The notes under the pieces are model-generated. The model was given only the letters and a program-made list of their open reading frames with translations. It was not told the origin of the DNA and did no database searches. Below are positions 1 to 8,338 of a stretch of 64,000 bases of DNA, in pieces; within the stretch, counting starts at the first letter, position 1; the number at the start of each line of letters is the position of its first letter. Source of the DNA: Schlegelella_A sp036263655. Lineage in GTDB: Bacteria; Pseudomonadota; Gammaproteobacteria; Burkholderiales; Burkholderiaceae_C. A program made the position numbers and the translations under genes. The stretch spans positions 1 through 64,000 of the forward strand of contig DATAGP010000026.1 in NCBI GenBank assembly GCA_036263655.1, given 5' to 3'.

Positions 1-337
1 GGCTGCGGAACTCGCCCTTTTCGCGGCTGCGCCGCGAACGGAGCTCAAACAGTCCTCGCCGTCCCTCGCTTCGCGAGGGCAACCTTCGAAACGCTCCGCT
101 CCTCGGCGCCGCAGAGGCGCGCCGACAGCCTCCCGCCACCGACTCGGCGTGAGCCGGCGTGGTTTGCGACGCGAAGCTCGGTGGTGTTCGCAAAGGCGCG
201 GCCGGGCGGCGGGCGCAGCGCCTCTGCGGCGCCGAGAAGCGCAGCGACGGGAAGGTTGCCCCGGCGCAGCCGGGGACGGCGAGGACTGTCTGAGCTCCGT
301 TCGCGGCGCAGCCGCGAAAAGGGCGAGTTCCGCAGCC
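1..337. repeat. Long imperfect palindrome (inverted repeat)
   Basis: Bases 1-120 pair with 218-337 in a single register (paired positions sum to 338). The outer 65 bp (1-65 with 273-337) differ at one position. The blocks 79-87 with 251-259 and 102-120 with 218-236 are perfect. The poorly matching stretch 66-78/260-272 forms a separate small hairpin in each arm (63-79 and 259-275). The arms also contain short palindromes of the cgcggc-gccgcg type. The repeat starts at base 1, so it may extend outside the window. It lies just upstream of an RND pump gene and may sit between two genes of an mdt-type operon. It looks like two copies of a hairpin-rich extragenic repeat in opposite orientation. 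No coding function is supported. Confidence 0.8.
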
Positions 338-427
338 GCCTTCCCGGCGCGAGCATCGCAGGGCAGTCGCCGCGCAGCGGCGACCGCCGCAGTCGAAGCG
401 GAGCCCGCCGCCCGGCCGCGCCTTTGC
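190..427. repeat. Second inverted repeat, 25-bp perfect arms
   Basis: Bases 190-214 are the exact reverse complement of 403-427. The left arm sits in the loop of the larger palindrome and the right arm lies close to the start of the RND gene. The two inverted repeats therefore interlock and could form alternative structures in DNA or RNA. The rest of 338-461 holds a small cgccgc/gcggcg hairpin near 369-382 and a purine-rich ribosome-binding stretch around 446-458. No other gene is seen in 1-461. Confidence 0.75.
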
Positions 428-461
428 GCGCTCGGTCGGGCGATCAGGAAGGCGCGAGGCG

Positions 462-3400
462 ATGAACCTGTCATCGCCCTTCGTCACCCGCCCGATCGGC
501 ACCGTGCTGCTGACGATCGGGATCGCGCTTGCCGGAATCGGCGGCTTCTTCGCCTTGCCGGTGTCGCCGCTGCCGCAGGTCGACTACCCGGCGATCTCGG
601 TGAGCGCGCAGCTGCCCGGGGCGAGCCCGGAGACGATGGCGACGAGCGTGGCGACGCCGCTCGAGCGCCGGCTCGGCACCATCGCCGGCGTCACGGAGAT
701 GACCTCCACGAGCTCGGTCGGCTCGACGCGGATCAACCTGCAGTTCGCGCTCAGCCGCGACATCGACGGCGCGGCGCGCGAGGTGCAGGCGGCGATCAAC
801 GCCTCGCGCGTCGACCTGCCGGCCACCCTGCGCAGCAACCCGACCTACCGCAAGGTCAATCCGTCGGACGCGCCGGTGATCATCCTGGCGCTGACGTCGC
901 GCACGATGTCGCCGGGGCAGATCTACGAGGCGGTGTCGAACATCGTCAGCCAGCGGCTGGCGCAGGTCGAGGGCGTCGGCGACGTCGAGCTCGGCGGCAG
1001 CACGCTGCCGGCGGTGCGGGTCGAGCTGCTGCCGTTCGCGCTCAACCACTACGGCATCAGCGCCGAAGACGTGCGCGCCGCGATCCAGGGCTCCAACGCG
1101 ACGCGTCCCAAGGGCGTGATCGAAGGCGCCGACCGGACGCTGCAGATCTACACCCAGCGGCCGGCCCGGCGTGCCGCCGACTACGCGCCGATGGTCGTCG
1201 CCTGGCGCAACGGCGCGGCCGTGCGCCTCTCGGATGTCGCGCGCGTCGAGGACGGCGTCGAGAACAACCGGACGCTCGGCCTCTTCAACGGCCGTCCGGC
1301 GGTGATCGTGCTGGTGACGCGGCAGCCGGGCGCCAACGTGATCGAGACCGTCGACGGCGTGCGCGCCCTGCTGCCGGAGCTGCGCGCGCAGCTGCGGGCC
1401 GGCGTCGAGCTCGAGGTCGCCTCCGACAGCACGAACTCGATCCGCGCCTCGCTGCGCGAGATCGAGATCACGCTGCTGATCTCGATCGTGCTCGTCGTGC
1501 TCGTCGTCAGCGTCTTCCTGCGCAACCTGCGGGCGACCCTGATCCCGGCGGTGGCGACGGTGGTGTCGCTGCTCGGCACCTTCGGCGTGATGTATCTGCT
1601 CGGCTTCTCGCTCAACAACCTCAGCCTGATGGCGCTGACGGTCGCCACCGGCTTCGTCGTCGACGACGCGATCGTCGTCCTCGAGAACACCAGCCGGCAT
1701 GTCGAGGCGGGCATGGACCGCCTGCAGGCGGCGCTGCTCGGCGCCAGGGAGGTGGGCTTCACGGTGCTCTCGATCAGCGTCTCGCTGGTCGCGGTGTTCA
1801 TCCCGCTGCTCTTCATGGAGGGGCTGGTCGGGCGGCTCTTCAAGGAATTCGCGGTGACGCTGTCGGTCGCCGTGATGATCTCCCTCGTCATCTCGCTGAC
1901 GACGACGCCGATGATGTGCGCCTGGCTGCTGAAGCCGGGCGGCGCGGCCAAGAAGCCGCCGGGCCGGCTGGCGCGCTGGGCCGAGGGCGGCTACGACCGC
2001 ATGCTGCGCGCCTACGCAGTCAGCCTCGACTGGGCCCTGGCGAGCCGCGGCCTGGTGCTCTTCATCCTGCTCGCCGTCATCGGCCTCAACGTCTACCTGT
2101 TCGCGGCGGCGCCGAAGGGCTTCTTCCCGCGCCAGGACTCCGGCCGGCTGCAGGGCGGCCTGCGCGCCGACCAGAGCATCTCGTCGCAGGCGATGGGCGA
2201 AAAGCTGCGCCAGGTCGTCGGCATCATCAACCGCGACCCGGCCGTGGCGACGGTCGTCGGCTTCACCGGCGGCGGCCGTGCCGGCGGCGGCTTCATGTTC
2301 GTGAACCTGAAGCCGCTCGGCGAGCGCAGCGAGAGCGGACAGACGGTGATCGCGCGACTGCGCCCGCAGCTGGCGCAGGTGACCGGGCTCAGCGTCTTCC
2401 TCAACCCGGTGCAGGACGTGCGCGCCGGCGGCCGGCAGAGCAGCTCGACCTACCAGTACACGCTGAAGAGCGACAGCCTCGTCGACCTGCGCCGCTGGGC
2501 GACCCGGCTGGCCGAGCGGATGAAGCAGGACGAGGCGTTCGTCGACGTCGACACCGACCAGCAGGACAACGGCGTCGAGACACGCGTCGAGGTCGACCGC
2601 GACAGCGCCGCGCGACTCGGGCTCACGTCGACGGCCATCAACTCGGCGCTCTACAACGCCTTCGGCCAGCGCCAGGTCGCGACCATCTACGACGAGCTGA
2701 ACCAGTACAAGGTGGTCATGGAGTGGGCGCCGGAGCATTCGCAGGGGCCGCTCGCGCTGAACGACGTGTACGTGCCTGCACGCGGCGCGACGAGCGCCGC
2801 CCCGTCCTCGGGCACGGCCCCGACGCCCGTCGCCGCCAACCCCGGCGCGCGCGACTCGTCGAGCGGCAATGCCCTCAGCAACACGCCGACGCAGCTGGTG
2901 CCGCTCACCGCCGTCGCGCGTTTCCGCGAGGCGGCGACGCCGACCTCGATCAGCCACCAGGACGCCGAGCTCGCGACGACGATCTCGTTCAACCTGCCCG
3001 AAGGCAGGACGCTCGACGACGCCGGCGAGGCGATCCGCCGGGCCGAGGCCGACATCGCCATGCCGACCAACGTGCGCGGCTCGTTCCAGGGCACGGCGCT
3101 CGCCGCGCGGCAGTCGCAGGGGCAGCAGACGATCCTCATCCTCGCCGCGATCGCCGTCATCTACCTGGTGCTTGGCATGCTCTACGAGAGCCTGGTCCAT
3201 CCGGTCACGGTGCTGTCGACGCTGCCGTCGGCCGGCGTCGGCGCGGTGCTCGCGCTGCTCGCCTTCCGCATGGAGTTCTCGATCATCGCCCTCATCGGTG
3301 TCTTCCTGCTCATCGGCATCGTCAAGAAGAACGCCATCCTCATCATCGACTTCGCGCTCGAGGCGGAGCGGTCGCGGGGCCTGTCGGCAGTCGAAGCGGT

Positions 3401-3677
3401 GCGCGAGGCCTGCCTGCTGCGCTTCCGCCCGATCCTGATGACGACGCTGGCGGCCGCCCTCGGCGCCCTGCCGCTCGCCATCGGCTTCGGCGAAGGCGCC
3501 GAGCTGCGCCGGCCGCTCGGCGTGTCCATCGTCGGCGGGCTGATCGCCAGCCAGTTGCTCACGCTGCTGACGACGCCGGTCGTCTACGTGCTGCTCGACA
3601 AGCTGCGCAGCCGGCGCGCCGCCCGCCGGCTACCGCCCGGGGGCCGCGCGCCGACGCTGGTGGAGGCGCGGCCATGA
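462..3677 (+). CDS. RND multidrug efflux permease, MdtC-like
   Basis: This is a proton-driven inner-membrane pump subunit of the HAE-1 RND family (1071 aa) and resembles the MdtB/MdtC branch. The N-terminus SSPFVTRPIGTVLLTIGIAL and the stretch ending in PLPQVDYPAI are typical. Transmembrane segment 4 carries the proton-relay aspartates at D401-D402 (GFVVDDAIVV), and a lysine lies in GIVKKNAILII near residue 950. A low-complexity Ala/Ser/Pro/Thr insertion at about residues 771-810 is not usual for MdtC and explains part of the extra length over about 1025 aa. The start is an ATG after a purine-rich stretch. The stop overlaps the next gene in an ATGA, so an outer-membrane factor is co-translated. 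The membrane fusion subunit must lie upstream, outside the window. Substrates are unknown. Confidence 0.93.
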   Translation: MNLSSPFVTRPIGTVLLTIGIALAGIGGFFALPVSPLPQVDYPAISVSAQLPGASPETMATSVATPLERRLGTIAGVTEMTSTSSVGSTRINLQFALSRDIDGAAREVQAAINASRVDLPATLRSNPTYRKVNPSDAPVIILALTSRTMSPGQIYEAVSNIVSQRLAQVEGVGDVELGGSTLPAVRVELLPFALNHYGISAEDVRAAIQGSNATRPKGVIEGADRTLQIYTQRPARRAADYAPMVVAWRNGAAVRLSDVARVEDGVENNRTLGLFNGRPAVIVLVTRQPGANVIETVDGVRALLPELRAQLRAGVELEVASDSTNSIRASLREIEITLLISIVLVVLVVSVFLRNLRATLIPAVATVVSLLGTFGVMYLLGFSLNNLSLMALTVATGFVVDDAIVVLENTSRHVEAGMDRLQAALLGAREVGFTVLSISVSLVAVFIPLLFMEGLVGRLFKEFAVTLSVAVMISLVISLTTTPMMCAWLLKPGGAAKKPPGRLARWAEGGYDRMLRAYAVSLDWALASRGLVLFILLAVIGLNVYLFAAAPKGFFPRQDSGRLQGGLRADQSISSQAMGEKLRQVVGIINRDPAVATVVGFTGGGRAGGGFMFVNLKPLGERSESGQTVIARLRPQLAQVTGLSVFLNPVQDVRAGGRQSSSTYQYTLKSDSLVDLRRWATRLAERMKQDEAFVDVDTDQQDNGVETRVEVDRDSAARLGLTSTAINSALYNAFGQRQVATIYDELNQYKVVMEWAPEHSQGPLALNDVYVPARGATSAAPSSGTAPTPVAANPGARDSSSGNALSNTPTQLVPLTAVARFREAATPTSISHQDAELATTISFNLPEGRTLDDAGEAIRRAEADIAMPTNVRGSFQGTALAARQSQGQQTILILAAIAVIYLVLGMLYESLVHPVTVLSTLPSAGVGAVLALLAFRMEFSIIALIGVFLLIGIVKKNAILIIDFALEAERSRGLSAVEAVREACLLRFRPILMTTLAAALGALPLAIGFGEGAELRRPLGVSIVGGLIASQLLTLLTTPVVYVLLDKLRSRRAARRLPPGGRAPTLVEARP

Positions 3678-5107
3678 AGCGCTGCATGCCGGCGGCCCGG
3701 CACGCGCTGGTGATCGCATGCGCCCTCGCGCTGGGCGGATGCGCGGTCGGGCCCGACTACCAGCGGCCGAGCACGGCGGCCCCGTCGGCCTACAAGGAAG
3801 CGCCGACCGAAGCCGGCGCGACCTGGTTCCCCGCCGCGCCGGCCGACACGCTCGACCGCGGCGAATGGTGGCGGCTGTTCGGCGACGCGGAGCTCGACCG
3901 CCTCATGGCCCAGGTCGAGCCCGCCAACCAGAACGTGGCCGCCGCCGTCGCCGGCTATCGGCAGGCGCAGGCCGTCGTTCGCGAGGCGCGCGCGGCGCGC
4001 TTCCCGGTCCTCGGTGTCGGTGTCTCGGCTCGCCGCAGCGGCGGCCGCAGCACGTCGGAGCAGCGCTCGCTCGATGCGTCGCTCGACGCCGACTGGGCCC
4101 CCGACGTGTGGGGCCGGCTCGGCCGCGGCGTCGAGCGCGCGGTCGCGGGCCAGCAGGCGAGCGCCGCCGACCTCGCCGCCGCGCGGCTCTCGGCGCAAGG
4201 CGAGCTGGCAATCGACTACTTCCTGCTGCGCGAGGCCGACGCCGAGGCGGCGCTGCTGCAGCAGACGCTCGAAGGCTACGAGCGCACGCTGCAGATCGCG
4301 CGGAACCGCTACGACGCCGGCGTCGTGCCGCGCACCGACGTGCTGCAGGCCGAGACGCAGCTCGCCAACACGCGCGCGGAGATCGCCGCGCTGCGCGCCG
4401 ACCGCGCCCGCTTCGAGCATGCGATCGCGGTGCTGGTCGGCAAGGCGCCGGCCGAATTCGCGCTGCCGGAAGCGCCGTGGACGCAGACCGTGCCCGCGGT
4501 GCCGCTCGGGCTGCCGTCGACGCTGCTCGAGCGCCGGCCCGACATCGCCGCCGCCGAGCGCGACGTGGCCGCCGCCAACGCGCAGATCGGCATCGAGCGC
4601 TCGGCGTTCTATCCGAGCCTCACGCTCGGTGCCTCGATCGGCTCGGGCGGCTCGCGCATCGGCGACCTGTTCAGCGCGTCCGGCGCGCTGTGGTCGCTGG
4701 GCGCGTCGGTGGCGCAGACGATCTTCGATGCGGGAGCGACGCGGGCGCGCGTGGCCGGCGCGGAGGCGGCGCGCGACGCCGCGATCGCGCGCTACCGGCA
4801 GACCGTGCTGGTCGCCTTCCAGGCCGTCGAGGACCAGCTCTCGACGACGCGCTCGCTCGCCGAGCAGGGTGGCCTACGCCGACAGGCATCGAACGCCGCC
4901 GACCTGATCGAGCAGCAGATCCTCAACCGCTACCGCGCCGGGCAGGTCAGCTACACCGAGGTCGTGACGGCGCAGGCCTCGGCCCTCTCGGCGCGGCGCT
5001 CGCTCGTGCGCATCGCCGTCGACCGGCAGGTGAGCGCCATCGCGCTGATCCAGGCGCTGGGCGGAGGCTGGTCGACGAGCGCGCCGGTCGCTATCGAAAC
5101 ACCCTAG
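3674..5107 (+). CDS. Outer-membrane efflux lipoprotein, NodT family
   Basis: This is a TolC/OprM-type outer-membrane channel lipoprotein (477 aa) for the RND pump encoded just upstream. A signal peptide ends in the lipobox LGGC, with the lipid-modified cysteine at residue 23, followed by AVGPDYQRP, the usual NodT start. Two OEP repeats follow. Family motifs visible include RYDAGVVPRTDVLQAE, LLERRPDIAAAERDVAAAN and NRYRAGQVSYTEV. The ATG at 3674 overlaps the pump stop codon by four bases, so I chose it over the much longer upstream reading frame. The partner relation is inferred from position. The substrate is unknown. Confidence 0.93.
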   Translation: MKRCMPAARHALVIACALALGGCAVGPDYQRPSTAAPSAYKEAPTEAGATWFPAAPADTLDRGEWWRLFGDAELDRLMAQVEPANQNVAAAVAGYRQAQAVVREARAARFPVLGVGVSARRSGGRSTSEQRSLDASLDADWAPDVWGRLGRGVERAVAGQQASAADLAAARLSAQGELAIDYFLLREADAEAALLQQTLEGYERTLQIARNRYDAGVVPRTDVLQAETQLANTRAEIAALRADRARFEHAIAVLVGKAPAEFALPEAPWTQTVPAVPLGLPSTLLERRPDIAAAERDVAAANAQIGIERSAFYPSLTLGASIGSGGSRIGDLFSASGALWSLGASVAQTIFDAGATRARVAGAEAARDAAIARYRQTVLVAFQAVEDQLSTTRSLAEQGGLRRQASNAADLIEQQILNRYRAGQVSYTEVVTAQASALSARRSLVRIAVDRQVSAIALIQALGGGWSTSAPVAIETP

Positions 5108-5170
5108 CCGTCGGGTGCGGACCGTCCGTCAGAATCGCCGCTCACCTACGAGGGAGCCGGGGCGAGACGC

Positions 5171-6844
5171 ATGGACAAGATCTGGCTGAAGCAGTACCCG
5201 GCGGGCGTGCCGGCCGAGATCGACGTCGCCCAGTACCCGTCGCTGGTCGCGCTCCTCGACGAGAGCTTCCGCCGCTTCGGCGATCGCGTCGCCTACAAGT
5301 TCATGGGCAAGTCGATCACCTTCCGGCAGGTCGACGATGCGTCGCGCGCGCTCGCCGCCTGGCTGCAGGCGCAGGGCTACGCCAAGGGCGACCGCATCGC
5401 CATCATGATGCCGAACGTGCCGCAGTACCCGGTGGCGGTCGCGGCGATCCTGCGCGCCGGCCTGGTGGTGGTCAACGTCAACCCGCTCTACACGCCGCGC
5501 GAGCTCGAGCACCAGCTGAAGGACTCCGGCGCCAAGGCGATCCTCATCGTCGAGAACTTCGCCTCGACGCTGCAGAAGGTGATGGCGGCGGTGCCGACGA
5601 AGACGGTCGTGCTCACGGCGCTCGGCGACATGCTCGGCTTCCCGAAGTCGATGATCGTCAACTACGTCGTGCGCAAGGTGAAGAAGATGGTGCCGGCCTT
5701 CGAGCTGCCGGGCGCCATCGGCTTCAACGACGCGCTCGCGCAGGGCCGCGGCAAGACCTTCACGCCGGCTCAGGCCGGCCCGGACGACATCGCGGTGCTG
5801 CAGTACACCGGCGGCACCACGGGCGTCAGCAAGGGCGCGGTGCTGCTGCACAGGAACCTCGTCGCCAACATCCTGCAGTCGGAGGCCTGGTACCAGCCGG
5901 CGCTGAAGAAGATCCCGCCCGGCGAGCAGATCGTGACCATCTGCGCCCTGCCGATCTATCACATCTTCGGCTTCAACACGAACATGATGCTGGCGATGCG
6001 CATGGGCGGCGCCAACATCCTGATCGCCAACCCGCGCGACCTGCCCGGCATGTTCAAGCAGCTGAAGGGCGAGAAGTTCCACAGCTTCCCGGCCGTCAAC
6101 ACGCTGTTCAACGCGATGGCGAACCACCCGGAGTTCTCGAGCGTCGACTGGACCGGCCTGGTGATCTCGGTCGGCGGCGGCATGGCGGTGCAGAGCGCGA
6201 CCGCCAAGCTCTGGCTCGAGAAGACGGGCTGCCCGATCGTCGAGGGCTACGGCCTGTCGGAGACGTCGCCCTCGGTGAGCTGCAATCCCGTCGACAGCAC
6301 CGCCTTCAGCGGCAACATCGGCCTGCCGATGCCGAACACCGACATGAAGCTGCTCGACGACGACGGCAACGAGGTGCCGATGGGCATGCCTGGCGAGATC
6401 GCGATCAAGGGGCCGCAGGTGATGGACGGCTACTGGCAGCGGCCCGACGAGACCGCCAAGGTGATGACTGCCGACGGCTACTTCCGCAGCGGCGACATCG
6501 GCGTCGTCGACGAGCGCGGCTACTTCAAGATCGTCGACCGCAAGAAGGACATGATCCTGGTCAGCGGCTTCAACGTCTATCCGAACGAGGTCGAGGACGT
6601 CGTCACGCAGATGCCAGGCATCCTCGAATGCGCCGCGGTCGGCGTGGCGGACGCGAAGGCCGGCGAAGCGGTCAAGCTGGTCATCGTCAAGAAGGACGCG
6701 AGCGTGACGGAAGAGGCGGTGCGCGCCTACTGCGAGGCCAACCTCACCGGCTACAAGCGGCCGAAGATCGTCGAGTTCAGGACCGACCTGCCGAAGACGC
6801 CGGTCGGCAAGATCCTGAGGCGAGAGCTTCGCGACAAGGTCTGA
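5171..6844 (+). CDS. fadD: Long-chain-fatty-acid--CoA ligase
   Basis: This enzyme activates long-chain fatty acids to acyl-CoA via an acyl-adenylate, the entry step to beta-oxidation (557 aa, usual FadD length). The adenylate-forming signature is YTGGTTGVSKGA near residues 212-223. Further motifs are GYGLSETSPSV, the hinge region DRKKDMILVSGFNVYPNEVE, and the C-terminal lysine context PKTPVGKILRRELR. The N-terminus MDKIWLKQYPAGVPAEI is characteristic of proteobacterial FadD. The start is an ATG 63 bp after the efflux operon, so it probably has its own promoter, although none is clear. A dienoyl-CoA isomerase and a lipase near 50-52 kb could feed the same pathway. Confidence 0.93.
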   Translation: MDKIWLKQYPAGVPAEIDVAQYPSLVALLDESFRRFGDRVAYKFMGKSITFRQVDDASRALAAWLQAQGYAKGDRIAIMMPNVPQYPVAVAAILRAGLVVVNVNPLYTPRELEHQLKDSGAKAILIVENFASTLQKVMAAVPTKTVVLTALGDMLGFPKSMIVNYVVRKVKKMVPAFELPGAIGFNDALAQGRGKTFTPAQAGPDDIAVLQYTGGTTGVSKGAVLLHRNLVANILQSEAWYQPALKKIPPGEQIVTICALPIYHIFGFNTNMMLAMRMGGANILIANPRDLPGMFKQLKGEKFHSFPAVNTLFNAMANHPEFSSVDWTGLVISVGGGMAVQSATAKLWLEKTGCPIVEGYGLSETSPSVSCNPVDSTAFSGNIGLPMPNTDMKLLDDDGNEVPMGMPGEIAIKGPQVMDGYWQRPDETAKVMTADGYFRSGDIGVVDERGYFKIVDRKKDMILVSGFNVYPNEVEDVVTQMPGILECAAVGVADAKAGEAVKLVIVKKDASVTEEAVRAYCEANLTGYKRPKIVEFRTDLPKTPVGKILRRELRDKV

Positions 6845-6865
6845 GCCCCGGCGGGCAACGCACCC

Positions 6866-7498
6866 GTGATCTGGTCGAAGACGGAGGCGGGCCGCGCCGA
6901 GATCCAGCAGCGTGTGCTGGTCAAGGAGCGGCCGCTGCGCAACCTGCTGCTGCTCGTCGACGGCCGGAACACCGAGGAGAAGCTGCTCGCCGGCGTGGCG
7001 GGCATCTCGGCGGCCGACTTCCGGAGGCTGGAGGAGCTCGGCCTCATCGCTCCCTCGGGGCCCTCGGCCTCCACTGCTGCGATGGCGCCCACACCGCAGC
7101 CCCCGGCGCCACAACCAGCGCCGGCAACGCCACAACCCGCGCCACAACCGGCACCGCAACCAGCGCAACCAGCGCAACCAGCGCAGGCACCGCTCGCGAC
7201 CGAGGAGCTGGCGGCGCCCGACCCGGTGCCCGAGCCGACGGAGCTCTTCATGCCGAGCCGCGCCGTCGACATCGACGTCGATGCGTCGGGGATCGAGTTC
7301 GCCGCGCTGCGCGGCAACCTCACGGTGCTGATCTCGAGCAAGCTCGGCCTGCGCGGCGTCAGCATGTCGATGGCGCTCGAAGAGGCGGCGACGATCGACG
7401 AGCTGCACGACATCGCGCGCTGGACGTTGAAGCAGATCGCCGAGCGAGACGGCGAAGCGGCCGCGGCCGACGCGCGCACTATGCTCTTTGGTTCCTGA
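6866..7498 (+). CDS. Uncharacterised two-module protein with Pro/Ala/Gln linker
   Basis: Function is not recognised. The 210-aa product has three parts. Residues 1-64 form a small helical domain (SKTEAGRAEIQQR, LLLLVDGRNTEEKLL, FRRLEELGLI) that looks like a winged-helix-type fold. Residues 74-110 are a low-complexity linker built of PQPA/PAQ repeats, encoded by a near-tandem cacaaccngcg DNA repeat at about 7110-7195. Residues 130-207 form a second alpha/beta domain. No signal peptide or transmembrane segment is seen. The GTG start at 6866 lies 21 bp after fadD, so it is probably cotranscribed with it. The codon usage matches neighbouring real genes, and no long ORF competes convincingly. Confidence 0.75.
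   Translation: MIWSKTEAGRAEIQQRVLVKERPLRNLLLLVDGRNTEEKLLAGVAGISAADFRRLEELGLIAPSGPSASTAAMAPTPQPPAPQPAPATPQPAPQPAPQPAQPAQPAQAPLATEELAAPDPVPEPTELFMPSRAVDIDVDASGIEFAALRGNLTVLISSKLGLRGVSMSMALEEAATIDELHDIARWTLKQIAERDGEAAAADARTMLFGS
7110..7195 (+). repeat. Degenerate short tandem repeat encoding the PQPA linker
   Basis: Units of the form ccacaaccagcg / ccgcaaccagcg / caaccagcg repeat in phase with the reading frame and encode Pro-Gln-Pro-Ala and Pro-Ala-Gln units. Three exact 9-base copies (gcaaccagc) adjoin near 7158-7186. Such tracts tend to expand and contract, so linker length may vary between strains. Confidence 0.7.
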
Positions 7499-7549
7499 TC
7501 CGACCAGCGCACCGCCTGCGGGGCGCACCATGACGCCCCGATCGTGTCG

Positions 7550-8338
7550 ATGAAGCCGTTCGCGTCCGCAGCCAGGCCGGCGCTGCGCATCTTCGTCGAT
7601 GCGCCGCTCGCCGCCGGACGCACGCTCGCCCTGCCGTCCGGGCCGGCGCGACACGTGCAGGTGCTGCGCCTGCAGCCCGGCGACACGGTGACGGTGTTCA
7701 ACGGCAGGGCATCGCTCGAGTGGCCGGCGCGCATCCTGCGCATCGGCCGCCAGGCGGTCGAGGTCGAGCTCGGCGACGCGCTCGAGGCGGACCGCGAACC
7801 GAAGGTCGCGGTCACGCTGGCCGTCGGCGTGCCCGCCAACGACCGCATGGACGGCCTGATCGAGAAGGCGGGCGAGCTCGGCGCCGCGGCGATCCAGCCG
7901 CTGGTCTGCGAGCGATCGGTGCTGCGCGTGGCGGAGGACCGGGCCGAGGCCAAGCAGCGGCACTGGCGCGCGGTGGCGGCCGCCGCCAGCGAGCAGTGCG
8001 GCCGCACGCGAGTCACGGCCGTGCTGCCGGTGCGGCCCTTGCTGGCGTGGCTCGACGCCGAGGCGGAGGCGGCGCGGCCGGACGACGGCGCGGCGCGCGA
8101 CATCGTGCTCAGCTTGGACGCCGCGGCGTGTTCGCCGGCCGCCGTGCTCGCCGACGGGCCGCGCGCCGTGCGGGTCCTCAGCGGCCCTGAGGGCGGGCTG
8201 ACGCCGGCCGAGGAGCACGCGGCCGTCGCGCGCGGGTTCATGCCGGTCGGCCTCGGCCCGCGCGTGCTGCGCGCCGACACCGCACCGCTCGCCGTGCTCG
8301 CGTGGCTGGGGCTGCAGGACGCGAAGGGCGGCGAATGA
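7550..8338 (+). CDS. rsmE: 16S rRNA m3U1498 methyltransferase
   Basis: RsmE methylates N3 of U1498 in 16S rRNA using SAM. It has an N-terminal PUA-like domain (ARHVQVLRLQPGDTVTVFNG) and a C-terminal SPOUT knot with VLSGPEGGLTPAEE and GLGPRVLRADTAPLA, the SAM-binding trefoil motifs. Length is about 262 aa, slightly longer than the usual 240-245. The start may be ATG 7550 or the in-frame GTG at 7544. I prefer ATG; the difference is two residues. The stop overlaps the next gene (ATGA at 8335), so the transporter is translationally coupled. Confidence 0.92.
   Translation: MKPFASAARPALRIFVDAPLAAGRTLALPSGPARHVQVLRLQPGDTVTVFNGRASLEWPARILRIGRQAVEVELGDALEADREPKVAVTLAVGVPANDRMDGLIEKAGELGAAAIQPLVCERSVLRVAEDRAEAKQRHWRAVAAAASEQCGRTRVTAVLPVRPLLAWLDAEAEAARPDDGAARDIVLSLDAAACSPAAVLADGPRAVRVLSGPEGGLTPAEEHAAVARGFMPVGLGPRVLRADTAPLAVLAWLGLQDAKGGE

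Noticed and set aside
1..461. CRISPR array or tRNA in the repeat-rich left edge
   Set aside because: Repeats are inverted, not regularly spaced direct copies, and no cloverleaf or CCA end is seen.
149..3673. 5' part of a plus-strand frame running into the NodT-type gene
   Set aside because: It lies in another frame across the pump gene. The true lipoprotein starts at 3674 with a signal peptide and lipobox.
5129..8218. 1029-aa minus-strand frame across fadD, the two-module gene and rsmE
   Set aside because: Same GC artefact; biased composition and no domain similarity, opposite to well-supported genes.
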